Shown here: one piece after another, positions 12,490-24,375 of the stretch
Numbering within the stretch: position 1 is the stretch's first letter
Layout: each line of letters starts with the position of its first letter
NCBI GenBank assembly: GCA_963678705.1
Contig: OY783218.1
Coordinates: 8,938,152 to 9,002,151 of the forward strand
DNA length: 64,000 bases
Source: Panorpa germanica
Taxonomy: Eukaryota > Arthropoda > Insecta > Mecoptera > Panorpidae
Reading direction: 5' to 3'
Translations under genes and position numbers: made by a program
The notes under the pieces: model-generated
Told to the model about the DNA's origin: nothing
Seen by the model: the letters and a program-made list of their open reading frames with translations, nothing else
Databases searched by the model: none

Positions 12490-12950
12490 GATGGATCGAC
12501 TGAGTAGTACGTTGGAATGATCAGGACGACTGGTAAATAAGTGCATTAATTTAGTGGGTGTTTCTGATTATCGCTTATCATATGCTGGTGTATACATTAC
12601 GAATTGCCAGAGGCGTATCAAGTACTTTGGCGCCCTAAATGTATCCCTTGTTATAAACACTAACCCTCTAAACACGAAACAAAAATGCATGTATTATTTG
12701 ACATTACCTAACCTAACTTTTGGTTATTTACGGAAGTTTAACCAAATTTTGTTACATTGCCATTAAATAAATGCAAAAAACATTAAAATTCTTTTACTAA
12801 TTTAGATAAAGTTACATAAAAAACTTTATTAACGGCAGAAAACATAAAGTTATGCCGTAAGATTTTTGTTATGTAACCTTACATTATAGAAACCTAAAAA
12901 CCAAAAGAGAGGTTTACCTGTTTTATGTTAAATAACCTTAAATTATATGT
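12490..12950. other. Upstream of amnionless
   Basis: About 460 bp with presumed 5' UTR and promoter of the minus-strand amnionless gene. No clear TATA box or coding exon was seen. Several short motifs such as AACCTAAC/TAACCTTA recur, without clear meaning. Confidence 0.4.
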
Positions 12951-13111
12951 AATGGGCTTGTGTCCTCATTTTTTAGTGCTCGATTTTTCAATTGTTGATT
13001 GAAATTGATGTTAATAAATGAGTATTGGCGTGTCTATTTTATTAAATATCTAAATATTGACGGAGATATAGCAATTAAAAGTTTGAATTGTAGTTTTAGT
13101 GCTGGAAATGG

Positions 13112-14989
13112 CAGGAAAACTCAACTATGGTTTAATGGATTATTATCGGACTGGAGACTATGCTCTAAAGGCATTCCACAAGGCTCAGCACTAAGTCCTC
13201 TTCTCTTTAATATGATGGTTAGGTCAATAAAACCGTATCTCAACCCAACAATATCATGGATATCATATGTGGATGACTTAGTTTTCTTATCACAAGAAAA
13301 TACTATAGAGGAGACTGGAAAAAAATGCAAAAGATTGTAAATAACTTAGAGAAATGGCTTAATGGTGCTTGTTTAGAAGCATCAACAGAAAAATCTAAAC
13401 TAATGATTTTTAACATGAGTTCAAAAATATCACAGCCACCTATAATAACTCTAGGTAAACAAAAATTGGAATACACAAATAATTATATATACTTAGGATT
13501 TCCATTTTCCACAAATAAATCCGAAAAATCAATAATACTCAATATTAAAAAGAAAGCTGAACCTGCAATCAATATACTCAAAATGTTTGCTGGACAAAGA
13601 TGGGGACTAAGTACATCTTCGCTACTAAATTTATATAAATCATTAGTCCGCCCTCATTTGGAGTATGGTGCAGAGGTACTAATAATGTGTAAAAACAATA
13701 CAATAGAATCACTTGAAAAATTGCAATATAAAGCTTTAAGAATAGTATTAGGAGCTATATGTACAACTCATACTCTTTCATTACTAGCAGAGGCTTGTAT
13801 GCCACCATTAAAAGAAAGATGGATAAAGAAAACGTCTTACTTTATGGCTAGCGCTTTAATGACAAATAACACATTAATAAGGGACGAACTTAACGAATTA
13901 TCAAGAACAGGTTCAAGAAGTCATGAGCTTAATGCAATTTGGATAAATGAAAAAAGGAAATGGACAGAAAGAGGAACCCCAATAGAAATACCAATTTTCG
14001 AATTAGATTATTATTACTCAGGTAGAGGAACTCTTGCAAACATAACTATTGGCAAGGAGCTAAATATGAGTAACATATTACCTGAGCTAATAACTATAGA
14101 CTTACAACAAAAATTAGATCAACAATTCCCGAATTATACAAAATTATATACTGACGGGTCAAAAGAAGCTGATGGAGTGGGTGCAGCAGTAGTAGATATT
14201 AACAATAGCAAAATTTACAAGCTTCATAATCAAGCATCCATATATACAGCTGAGTTATGTGCTATAGATCTAGCTGTGGATCAAATCATTACTGATGACA
14301 GAGACAGCACTTTAATATTATCCGACTCGTTATCAGTCATACAGTCGTTAAGCAGTAAGGGAATCAATACAAAATTAGACAACAAAATTTATTATGTCAA
14401 AGAAAAAATAAATAGGGAAATAGATAAGGGCTGAAATATTAAACTAATTTGGATACCGTCACATAAGGGAATTAAGGGAAATGAAAAAGCTGATCAAATG
14501 GCCAAGGTAGCTACTTCCTGTGATAAATATATTTCATTTTTTATAAAATCAGACATGAAAGCAGAATTAGAAAAGAATGAAATGAAAAATTGGCAAGACA
14601 AGTGGGATAATTCTGATAAAGGTAGAGAATTTTATACAATACAACCAATACTGAGACGTAAGCCATGGTTTGCCAAACTAAAATGGCCAAGAAGATTAAT
14701 AACAATGGCCTCAAGACTAAGAATGAATCATCCTGGAGCTCCGAAACATCTAGCAAGAAACAAAATCATTCCAAACTCTAAATGCGAATGTGGTGAAGAA
14801 GAGGCAGACCCTGACCACATTCTGTGGCAATGTAAAAATACATCAATGGCAAGAAATGGACTCCAAAGGGCGGTGCTACAGACTTCGCAGACGCTTCCTG
14901 TTAACACCGCTTTTTTGATTGAGAAACCGAGATTTATAACTGCAGTAGCCATGAATAGATCATTCTTGTTATCTGGGTATAATATATAA
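13112..14989 (+). pseudogene. LINE ORF2 remnant: reverse transcriptase C-half and RNase H
   Basis: The reading begins at GRKTQLWFNGLLSDW and contains the RT motifs GIPQGSALSPLLFN and the catalytic YVDD (FVDD-type box). RNase H follows, with TDGSK, YTAELCAIDLA, LSDSLSVIQSL and WIPSHKGIKGNEKAD, so all acidic residues of the active site are visible. The C-terminus has a CxC...H...C zinc-like motif (CECGEEEADPDHILWQC). Two lesions break the frame: a one-base shift in a seven-A run near 13320-13326, and an in-frame TGA at 14432-14434 between the RNase H blocks. The presence of RNase H suggests an I/R1-type clade. It is inactive in cis because the 5' half is missing. Confidence 0.9.
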
Positions 14990-15067
14990 GAAGAGACAGA
15001 ATAGTATTAGGGGCGATAAAAGGCTACGTGCCTACGAAGCCCAAAAATCTATAATTAAAAAAAAAAA
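13112..15067 (+). mobile_element. 5'-truncated non-LTR retrotransposon (RT + RNase H), nested in MITE A
   Basis: The insertion is flanked by a perfect 13-bp target-site duplication, GTGCTGGAAATGG (13099-13111 and 15068-15080), and ends in an A-rich tail. It starts inside the RT domain. The 3' end carries aggggcgataaaaggctac..gtgcc..gaagccc, a sequence shared by the short copies at 31905, 33540, 41492 and 47816. The strand is A-rich. Confidence 0.93.
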
Positions 15068-15308
15068 GTGCTGGAAATGGTCGACCATATTTGTATGACG
15101 TGAAATTCATTTGAACGTCAGTTATTTGTTGAGTAGGTCAGTGCTGTGGTAATGTTCTGTAGCTGTAGGTAGTCAAATAATCAAGTCAAATCAAAGAATA
15201 ATAAGTTTTTATTTTATTTAACCCTGCTAAGGCAGACATAATATTGGAATTTTGTTGTTCCTGAAATAGCTGTAAATAATATTTGATATTTTGATATTTA
15301 ATACATAT

Positions 15309-15735
15309 AGCTAACTTGTGTACTGTAGGGTGTATTGGAGTTGTTTTGCACTAACATAATTTGTCATAAGAGCAAACTATTACTTTAATTTTTATCGATA
15401 CACCACTGTTATGAAAGAGACTATTACATTCCCTTCCAGTCTGAGGCGGCTGATTGCATTTACAAGGTTCGGATAGGTTTAGCGTTGTAGCGCGTATACG
15501 TCCGGTCAAAATTCGCTTGCAGTGTACGACGGTAATGCGCCAAGCTCAATAATAAACGAAAGCTGATACGTTATATCATTATCAAAGCAATGTGTTCTAA
15601 AATTACAAATATATTTCCATAGAATTATATACATACATACAAAATCATTGTACAAGTCAAGAAAGAACAAATGAAATGTATTTTATAACATAAAGTAAAG
15701 CTAACTAACAGAAATACGTAAAACTTTGACGTTTC
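15309..15735. other. 3' flank of receptor gene 1 with MITE C fragment
   Basis: Positions about 15330-15533 resemble MITE family C (acaccactgttatgaaagag; right end CGCTTGCAGTGTACGA), as at 26570. The left inverted repeat is not preserved. No gene was seen. Confidence 0.55.
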
Positions 15736-18700
15736 TCAAACAGCATTGGAGCCCGCGACTATAGCAAACGTTACGCAGTAGATAATAAATGCGATTCTGT
15801 CAAGAGCGGTTGCAAAGAGTATGTACTCCTGTTGTATAGATATCCTCAGCACTGGTTCAATCATTTGATGATCCTCCGCATTGCTATTGTCGTGTTCATT
15901 ATCAAACTGAATAGATGAACGAAGTTCCTCAGAGCGAATAGATGGCGTTGCCTGTTGTAGTGTCATAAAATGAATTATATTACTATAAACATTTGAATGA
16001 ATAGTATCAAAATAATTACCGGAGCTTTAGGATCATTAAGAAGAAGAACTTTTCCAAAAGGTCCTGTTAGAAGATCTGTTATACACCATGGTAACGGCCA
16101 CGTGTGTTTATTACGTGCCAAGTTTATAACCAGTATTGAAAATATAGTGGAGAAACAAACCAAATACAGACTTGTACTGTAAAACGTCACTGAAAATAAA
16201 GAAAACGTTTGATAAAGTAAGGTTAGGTTGTATTTAAGAATAACAATAGATCACTTACCTATTAGAGGCGTGTGTAACGCCATCGCAGATAACTTTTGAG
16301 AAAAGAACATTAACAAAATAACGATAATAATAGCTGAGCAGACGTTTAAAATGATTTTCTCTCCTGATTGAGGAGGCAGCCAGAAGTTAGCTAACGTTAA
16401 AAGGATAACCACTGTCGCAGGCGTTATAACTACTACGTTATAACATTGACTTCTCCTGGATATGGTTATGTTGAATTCAATATCTACATATTCTTCATCG
16501 CAGCACGGGTAATATTTCACATTTCTTCTATTAGTCATTTTTATAACTTCCCACTCATTGTTCAACTCTAGTAAATGTTCCGCCTAAATACAATATTATT
16601 AAAAAATGTATTTTAGTAAAGATTCAAACAATTTGTAAAAATTTGTATATTAACGTACTGTGATATTTGATTTTGTATCTAAATTTACTGCATTTCTGTC
16701 GTAAGTCCATGATCCTATTTTAATTGTGCACGATTGGGTATCGTAAGGCCATAAACGAAGGTCTAAATCACAAAGTGCAACGAATTTAGTTGGTGGAACC
16801 CAAAGAACATTTCCGGTTGGATAGATAATAACGTTGGTGTTTCCATAATGGTCTATGGAGCTTCCTTCAGCGCTGGAAACATTGGATTTGTTATATAAAC
16901 TTTTTAGTGGTCATGAATAGGGGATTAAGTGAGGCAGTGTTATTTTAGTTGCCTGATAATCAGGTGTGTATGGACTCAGTCCCATACAACTTGTATGTAC
17001 GGAAATTTCATAACGCGGGGTACACCGATGTACTGCTGACTAAATACTTTTAAGTTTGAAGGCTATACACTTGTTAATTTTATAATGACTGAAATTTCTG
17101 TTTTGTAAAATTTATTACGGTTCTTATCGTAAAAATTTATGCTGATTTCAAACCTGCAATTTATTTTTTGGTTGCACTTCCGGTTTTCGAGATATTAGCG
17201 TTTCAAGGGTTAAATAATGGAAGTATTTTAAAATGGTTTGTGTAGTTTTTAAAATGGCAGATTTGGAATCAGCGGGAAAAAGTACGTTTAAAAACATATT
17301 TAAAAGTTGAAAATAAAATATTTTAGTTTTTACACGGGGTTCAGCTAATGCTGAAGGTTACGGCTAGTAATATTGTCTTACTTGTTGTAGAGGACAACAT
17401 CCGGTTGCCAGACTTCGTGATCAGCAAAATGCATCATATATATGCCACCATACTCTTTTGACTCCCACTTTAATTTATCATCGTTCCATGACTAAAAAGC
17501 CAAAAAAAAGAATTACATATTTTTGAAATATGATTATCCGTTTACTTAATCAATTAGACTAAATGTAAGTAGAGCCTGACCAGTTTTAGCCATCCATAGA
17601 CAGTGAAGAAAGATCTCACTTCGTCAACTTCAAAATGTGTCACTGTTAATTCAACATCAACATCCGTGGTGTTTTGATGGTGACTTGGTCTCGTAAATTT
17701 GTCATATCCAGTTAAGAGATGCTTCTTAAGTGTGTCTTGGATAGTTTCGTTCCACAAAGGTCCAGATGGCGGGCCCTCTATAGAAAGATTAAAGTTAAAA
17801 AAAAGAAACCTCACTAGTTCAAAGATAGTTACTTGTAATTTGGGGTTATCTAACATAAAAAACTTACCTGGTACGTTTATATAAAGTTTTGTGATCTAAT
17901 TTACTGTTATTATAATATTAAAATTAATTTTTATTTCTTTGCGCCAAATGTGTATGCAACCCTAAAAACACTATTATATTTTCACATATCTTCTATTTCT
18001 TAATAAAAAATGGTAAAATAAATATTACGTAGTGATTTTGACATGTTTTGAGTATACAATAAGCATAAAAAAATATACAAAAATGCAGTAGTTTTTTTAC
18101 AAAGTGAAAAACAAAAGGTGTAGCTATATCGAATAATTACTATACATATTTAAAAATAATATATATATTTTTTTATATTTATTCACTTATTTGCCTTGAC
18201 TTTCTTTCGTCATAGCCACCAACAATCTTTTTTAAATACATCTTTTATAATTTATAATTTAATTTTACAAATTTATAAATATTTTAATATTTCACTAATT
18301 AATTTCCGTCCGTGCCACTGTATAATATCAATTTCTAGAAACCTTATTTACGAATAGACGCTATTTAATAATTATGCTCTTATATTATATTATTTTTATA
18401 ATTTCGCTATTTTTTTCTTCCTCTTTCTATATTTTCAAATATAGAAAATTTATTTGAATCCGTCATGAATTTATTTCTTTCTTCATTTTTATTTTCACTA
18501 AAATTTTGTGATACTAATAATTTAGAGTTGGATTGAATTTTTGATACTTTTATGGACCTGAGAATTATTTTCTGTTTGTTCCTCGTCATTATCTTGTTCA
18601 TTTTTTCTGTAATTGTTCCTTGTATTATAAGTTCTAGGTGTAGAATTTGTAATATAATTAATGAAACTTTGTTCTTTCTCATTCTGTTTAGTTTCAATTT

Positions 18701-21700
18701 TATTATCATTTATATTATTTTGTTTTTTAATATTTTCCTTTTTACAGTTTCTATCTAAATATGTTCTTTTTCTAATGGGTGCTGGCTTATATGATGGTAT
18801 ACTATTTTCACAACTTATTAAATTTTGAGGAAAGTCCTTTTCATAATTAGATAATATATCAAATCTATTTTTTGTAGTTACAGCATACGAATTTTTGTCT
18901 TTCCAAATTTGAGGTATTTCAATAGCGGCTTCTTGATAACTAAGATTTCTGTTTCCCATTAAAATTTTTATTTCTTGTTGCCTTTTTCTTTCTTTGCAGT
19001 TTTTATCAGTCGCATCATGTTCTTCATCACAATTTACACATTTTATAATTTCATTTTTACATAAATTTAGCGTATGTTCATTTGAACCACATTTGCTACA
19101 TCTACTCTTTCCTTTACATTGATTGGCCGTATGGTTATATCTTAAACATTTATAACATTGTCTCGTATTTTTAATAAATGGTTCACAGGGTAATTTAGCA
19201 TTCCAAATATAAATATATTGAGGTAAATTTTGACCTTCAAAGAAAATGATAATATTTCTAGAGTCCTCATATTTAATTTCATCTTCAACTTTCACTCTCC
19301 TTTTTAATCTCCTTATGAAGTAGATTTTATACGGGTCACTATATATGTTTTCTTTTAATTCTTCCTCCGAAAATTCAATATCTACATTTTTGATAATTCC
19401 AATTCTTGTAATCCAAAACATTGGTATAAACATATCAACTCCTGATGTTTTCTTGTTATTCAATTTCACTAACATATTAGCTGATTTAGGATTTTTACAT
19501 ACCGCCATTATTCTATTTTTCCCTATTTTCTTTATTTCTGTAATATCTTTTCCATATTCTGAATTATATAGCATTTTTGCTGTTTTTAATGTACTGATCC
19601 CATATTTTTCATTTAGAATATCTTCTTTCTGAATCATAATTTTATAAGAAGATAAAGTTAAATTATTTTCATTGTATAAATTTATATTCGGGTCAACTCC
19701 CACTTTCCCCTCAGAATTCAAATTCATTTTTTAAATTCAGAAAATTTGATTATTAAAATAATAATATTTTAGATAATGCAATTTTACTTTAAATTTATAT
19801 TTACTTTTTAATTAATTTATATTATATATAATAATATAGTATATATAATAATTTATAATTATTTATAATTTATATATTTAATAATATTAGTTCAATTAAA
19901 TTATTTTAAGGAATCAAACAAAACACGTCTATCACGTATCGAATGACTACTCCAAAATAATATATAATATTAACTATTTTTAAATAAGAATATGTATGTA
20001 AAAAATTTGGAAACACTGGAATATATAAAACGCATATCCTTGAAAGCAGGTATAAAAATATTAACAGAAAATAGAAATTTGATTTTCAACACGCTATACA
20101 TTTCTAAACAATTGATATACTAATTAATGATCTATTTATAAACAAAGCTTGAACATTTCTCTAACTTTTAACGTTTATATGGTTTAAATAGCTCCATCGT
20201 GTGCAAAGTTATTAACGTTTTTCTATTTGAAAACATGGAGTACTAGTACAAAGTTGCAAACCGATTGTCATTCTAGTACACTGTTGACATCTATATCTAA
20301 CTATATAACCATGAAGTAATGGTTCACCTTAAAGGTAATGGAATATGGTGAGGTCATTTGGCAGATATTGTGTTTCCTTGCTAAGTTCAGAGTTAATACT
20401 TTAGATTAAAATAAAAACTTCACCACTTTTAATATTGTAATGCCCAAAATGCAATGGGAGAGTGGCAAGTACCCCGTTCGCCTCTGCCTGCGGACGTCTA
20501 TATCTCTGTTCCACAGAGATATAAGTATAAAAGTACAACGCAGCTGATTTATATAGACTTATAGTTATTTAAATCAGGAAACTAACAATTACGCTCATCA
20601 AAATCACATTCTTCATCTCGAAGAGTGAGAAGGGAGCGAGGAGTTGTCCTGGGATCCAGTTGGTCTAATAACAATTACTTGAAATTGTCTGAAAGGCGGG
20701 AGATTCAAAAGTGGATCGTTTAAAAATAAATGAGCAACAATTTAAAATCATTTTAAATTTCATTTACAAAGCGGCTGTGAACTAAGATGAAAATATATAT
20801 CCAATTAATTATTTTGCCATATAAATTTTCTGGTGGCAGTTCACTCTCGGCGAGACATTTGTCAACACATTTGTCGATGTTTCATTTGACTTGTGACAAA
20901 ATATCACTCATCAACCGAGGCAAGCCAGCTCGAGGCGAGAGAACTCGAGACAGGCTAAAACGAGGTGAGAACTACAGCAAACAATCGAACTCGGCGAGCC
21001 GATGCAAGGCACCGAGATCACGCGAGAAAGGCCAACACGAGGCGAGTGACACTAATATTGAATGCCACTTATTATTATGCATATTGTCTATTATATCGAA
21101 TAAATGTCGCAAGTTTGTAATATTTTCGTAATCTTGTTTATTACTTATTTGTGGTCGATAGTTCATAGGTTATAACAGTATATCAGCGGTCAATATTTAT
21201 TGCATGTCATTATTGTCAGCAGAACAATTAAGCAATGCAGGAGTCGTCTTGGTGAACCCCAGTCTCGACGTCCCGAGTAGAATGGGTTTAAGAACTCTTT
21301 TTTTCGGGGTCGTTTTCTTAATTTACTAACAATATTATGTAAAACATATATAAAAACCAGTCATCATACTTTTACGCAGGTGAGTGAGGTTTCTTTAAGT
21401 ACCTTTTGCACCTGCTATCTGTAAAAAGGTCCTTGCTTTCAAGCTAGCAAGTACACATATGTTCTTAAATACATATTACACTATTTAGTCTCAAAATATC
21501 ATCTTTGCTAAAACGTGCAAACCTGTAGACGTTTGCCTTTTGTAGAATGGTTCTTGCAACATAGTTGGCTGCCTCGTAAAGATAATGGAAGTCTTTTAGC
21601 TGCACTAATAATATCCTTATGATGGACTTACAACGTTTAGTAGTTGTTGCCTCACTACCCGGTGTCGGTCTCTCTGTTGTACATATAAACAACAGGATGC

Positions 21701-22601
21701 ATCAATCAAAGCGAGCAAATGACTTAATGACATAAGTAACGTATCCATTATTTTAACGCGTGTAATTTTTAATAATTGCAAGTTGTCATTTTCGATAAAT
21801 CAAAATTTTTATCAGATTTATTGAGTCTACTGGACAAAATATAAAGTATCATTCACAGCTAATGTTATTATATTATGTTTTAAGTTAAGGTGAAACATTA
21901 CTTTATGGTTCTACAGTGTGATTCACATGGCATCAGTGTTTGGTACCGGCACTTCTTGTTTTCAAATATAAAAACGTTAATAACTTTGCACACGATTGAG
22001 CTATTTAAACACTGTAACAACTATAATTTAGAGAAATGTTCGAGCTTTGTTTATAAATAGATCATTAAGTAGTATATCAATTATTTAGTACAATACGGTG
22101 TGTTGAAAATCAAATTTCTATTTTATACCTGCATATGATTCGATGACATTTGCGAGATATTGTGTTTCACTACTAACCTCAGAGTTTGTACTTTGGATTA
22201 AAATAAAAATATCACCACTTTTCACGGAAATATTGCGTTTTTCTATACTCTTCCCTATACTTGTCTCTATACTTTTACTAAATTTAATGAATTCTTTGCA
22301 CAATTTCGTTCAATTCTATTAATTGATTTCGAAGAGAGATTTTTCACTTGGCCACAACTTCTGGTAAGCCAGGTATAAACAGAGAAGGTATAGACTTATT
22401 CTAATAGGTCTGATGTAGAATTCGAGCCCGTAAACAAGGTTGCCTTAATCTTATTAAAGTCTATTCTTGGCAAGAGAATTGTGACAGTCAAAAAATAAAT
22501 AAAGGAAAATAGAAACTGTACTCACCACTTGCTGTAGGCTGCAGGTGAATTATCCCAACAATAAATAAAGTAAAAACAGAAAATGTTTTGCTCTTCCACA
22601 T
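15736..22601 (-). CDS. Nicotinic acetylcholine receptor subunit, divergent alpha-type (gene 1, seven exons)
   Basis: Exons 22526-22601, 17581-17777, 17382-17491, 16659-16872, 16259-16583, 16020-16189, 15736-15951; 1308 nt, 435 aa, all phases agree. Cys-loop ligand-gated cation channel subunit of the neuronal membrane. Order: signal peptide (MWKSKTFSVFTLFIVG), extracellular domain with EVWQPDVVLYNN, the 13-residue Cys loop CDLDLRLWPYDTQSC, loop B GSWTYD, and loop C YYPCCDEEY with the vicinal cysteines of alpha subunits. TM1-TM2 follow in one exon (FWLPPQSGEKIILN), TM3 in the next, then a short cytoplasmic loop and TM4 in the last exon. The pore helix is unusual: the usual polar 2' residue is isoleucine and 6' is cysteine. 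Intron 1 (4.7 kb) carries a LINE ORF1. The exon plan equals gene 2. It resembles the divergent insect subunits rather than the conserved alpha1-alpha8 core; exact orthology is not assigned. Confidence 0.93.
18270..19800 (-). mobile_element. 5' part of an A-rich LINE inside receptor intron 1
   Basis: The minus strand carries ORF1 (19727-18522), a continuation of its C-terminus in another frame to 18407, then at about 18335-18276 a short stretch reading IIQWHGRKLISEILKYL before a stop. That stretch matches the usual start of a LINE ORF2 endonuclease domain. Nothing of RT follows, so this copy keeps the 5' part and has lost the 3' part. Its base composition resembles the RT-bearing LINE at 13112, but common family membership is only inferred. 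Ends are approximate. Confidence 0.75.
18522..19727 (-). CDS. LINE ORF1 (gag-like) protein with three zinc knuckles
   Basis: A 401-residue open frame starting MNLNSEGKVGVDPNINLYN. The middle has CYKCLRYNHTANQC, CSKCGSNEHTLNLC and CVNCDEEHDATDKNC, three CCHC-type knuckles typical of jockey/I-type LINE nucleic-acid-binding proteins. A preceding region (KIGKNRIMAVCKNPKSANML) fits the RRM-like fold of such proteins. The tail is Asn/Lys rich. The frame stops at 18522, but a neighbouring frame continues similar sequence to 18407, suggesting a frameshift near the C-terminus. It lies in the same orientation as the host receptor gene and is not part of it. Confidence 0.85.
   Translation of the reverse strand: MNLNSEGKVGVDPNINLYNENNLTLSSYKIMIQKEDILNEKYGISTLKTAKMLYNSEYGKDITEIKKIGKNRIMAVCKNPKSANMLVKLNNKKTSGVDMFIPMFWITRIGIIKNVDIEFSEEELKENIYSDPYKIYFIRRLKRRVKVEDEIKYEDSRNIIIFFEGQNLPQYIYIWNAKLPCEPFIKNTRQCYKCLRYNHTANQCKGKSRCSKCGSNEHTLNLCKNEIIKCVNCDEEHDATDKNCKERKRQQEIKILMGNRNLSYQEAAIEIPQIWKDKNSYAVTTKNRFDILSNYEKDFPQNLISCENSIPSYKPAPIRKRTYLDRNCKKENIKKQNNINDNKIETKQNEKEQSFINYITNSTPRTYNTRNNYRKNEQDNDEEQTENNSQVHKSIKNSIQL
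20047..22240. repeat. Rearranged inverted/direct repeat pair in receptor intron 1
   Basis: Arm 20047-20336 is the reverse complement of 21885-22131 with moderate divergence; the stretch gtgcaaagttattaacgttt is shared. By contrast 20337-20436 is a direct copy of 22132-22240. One piece has therefore been flipped relative to the other. The pair encloses an LTR-like stretch. Confidence 0.6.
20436..21170 (+). mobile_element. Possible LTR-retrotransposon fragment (LTR plus leader)
   Basis: The stretch starts TGTAATGCCC exactly where the flanking duplicated sequence breaks off. It has a TATA-like tataagtataaaag at about 20520 and AATAAA near 20728. It is followed at 20831 by TGGTGGCAGTTC, in the position and form of a retrotransposon primer-binding region. 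No gag or pol frame follows. The downstream cgaggcgag-rich leader is low complexity. Tentative. Confidence 0.3.
22118..22303 (-). other. Exon-like ORF, unrecognised, duplicated nearby
   Basis: Sixty-one residues, including SGDIFILIQSTNSEVSSETQ, ending just after a possible GT donor (GCAGGTATAA). A decayed copy at 20337-20436 (minus) keeps SGEVFILI..SINSELSKETQ but has a stop in place of Gln. The family is not recognised. It may be an exon carried by a repeat. Confidence 0.35.
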
Positions 22602-22918
22602 GTTTCCGTAACAAAATGTCTTTAGAATTGTCACTGCGACCTGCGACCTGCTCGACACAGGTTTACCAACTAACTACTATGCGTGACCTGCAAGTCCTGC
22701 TGACTACAGATTTGTTAAATCAAAACACTAGTTGTTAAGAAACGTCTATACCGCTACAAAATTTGCCAAATTGTTACAACTAATCTGTACCATTAAGGAA
22801 TCATTATTATCATCATCGTATATTATAAAGTTCCAGGTGTATGTTTTTATATTTACGTGTTACGCTCCATCAATGTTTTTGAAAATTACCTAATATTTAC
22901 GATTAGAAATTATAAGAG

Positions 22919-23010
22919 TTACCGCCTTACTAATAAACCTGTAATAAAATTTATACCAGGTATAAACTGATAATAAGCATGTCCGGACAGGTTTATTAGT
23001 AAGGCGGTTA
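22919..23010. mobile_element. Tiny inverted-repeat element with TTA flanks
   Basis: Perfect 22-bp arms, ACCGCCTTACTAATAAACCT.. (22921-22942) and its complement (22987-23008), enclose a 44-nt centre. TTA flanks both ends (22919-22921, 23008-23010), as for a three-base target duplication. An adjacent perfect 18-bp palindrome GTTAGGCTATAGCCTAAC overlaps the right end. Confidence 0.6.
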
Positions 23011-23584
23011 GGCTATAGCCTAACTTTGGTACCTAATTACCAAATCGCTTTAAAAAATCTCTGTGACCTTTGTAAGTGAAATGAAAAGAATATATTTAAT
23101 ATTGAACACCTGTTAAAAATTATATTCAAGTAAAATATTTGAATTTAAAAATGGAATTAATATTTAAAATAAAACGACGAATTATTTTCATGAGTTCAAA
23201 CATGTAAAAAACGGGCTGCGCGCGAGATGTTTATATACTGAAAGATAAAGGTTTGTGGAGTAATGTTGTACCAGTGGAGACGAGCTATTACACGTAATTG
23301 CTTTAATTCGTTGTTACTATCTATATTGTCAGCACAATTACCAGCACTCGAGCACAATACTATAATAATAAAGAATTCTGGTCGCTTTAAGAATGCCTAG
23401 TCTTGAGCCTAAAATGAGCTGTGTTTCACACAATCTTGGATTGTTTATCTGGACTATAAAGGGATATACTCACTCAATTATTTAAGGTTGTTAGTAATGT
23501 GGCGAATACCTATTCTTCCCTTCAGGAAAGTCAGGAATATGGTCGCAAGCTTGATCTCACTGGGCTCAAAGATATTGATGTCAA

Positions 23585-23880
23585 AGATTCCCACTCACTG
23601 TTTTGATATCGTGTTTTAATTTGAGTTTACTTAATTTAGTTGGTATGCATACGTCGTTAGTAATATAAATTTTGACAGTTCGACATTTGGACAAATTTAA
23701 AATTGCTGTTTTTAATAACAATTAGTAATAAAAATTGTTTTTGCTTTTGTATTTGTGACAAATTGATATTAAACTTATTCTAAAAATAAATCCTGCTACA
23801 TTTTGTCACATTTTGGAGGTTATAATATAATATAGTATTTGTAATTTAGGAAATTGGACCTTGTAAAGTAAAGAAAACGT
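23585..23880 (+). repeat. Dispersed repeat G, copy 1
   Basis: Shares aatataaattttgacagttc, tttttaataacaa and ttttggaggttataat with copies at 47275-47700, 52075-52400 and 52420-52690. Non-coding; family unknown. Confidence 0.65.
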
Positions 23881-24375
23881 ATATTAAATGTAAAATATTG
23901 CAGGGAATGCCTACGGCTATTATCATATGTTTCCAGATACGTTTGAATTGAGAATTGCAGGTTATGTTTTAATGTCATAATTGTCAACGCAAGTGTTCGG
24001 TACGTTGCGATGTTCTTTTCTCTATTAACACTAAACCGAAAATGTTCATCTTCGTGTACAGATTTCAAACGTTTGCCGAATGAGCACGAACTTTGTGTCC
24101 ACACATGCGTGTTCGTACAGAATGGTCAAATAATCGACCACGCATATGCAAAGACCACATAAAACAGGATACTAGTATGACGTCAAAATAACTTTGATGA
24201 AATTTATAAATATATGGATTAGTATGTGATAAATTCTGTTTATATTTACTTAAAAAGTTGTTACAAAAAAGGGGTTTATCTTTTAATAGATTTATTTACG
24301 TAAAAGTTATAGAAAATTTACATAGATAAAATATTAACAGGTTTTTTACCTTAAATTTTATTAGGTATTATTTTA

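Larger units (their letters stand above)
12951..15308 (+). mobile_element. MITE family A copy 2, split by a LINE
   Basis: MITE A sequence runs 12951-13111 from its normal end AATGGGCTTGTGTCC. It is interrupted at GTGCTGGAAATGG, resumes at 15068 and continues to about 15308, where its right third is lost. Comparison with the uninterrupted copy at 9660 shows exactly where the insertion lies. Confidence 0.85.
22602..24375. other. Upstream of receptor gene 1 / downstream of small peptide gene
   Basis: No gene was recognised. It contains the 22-bp inverted repeat at 22921-23008 and repeat G at about 23585-23880. The receptor gene 1 promoter should lie just above 22601; no TATA box is clear. Confidence 0.45.

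Noticed and set aside
20787..21131. 114-codon plus-strand ORF rich in Arg/Ser
   Set aside because: It overlaps a cgaggcgag low-complexity leader of the LTR-like fragment; no domain, and frames on the other strand are equally open.
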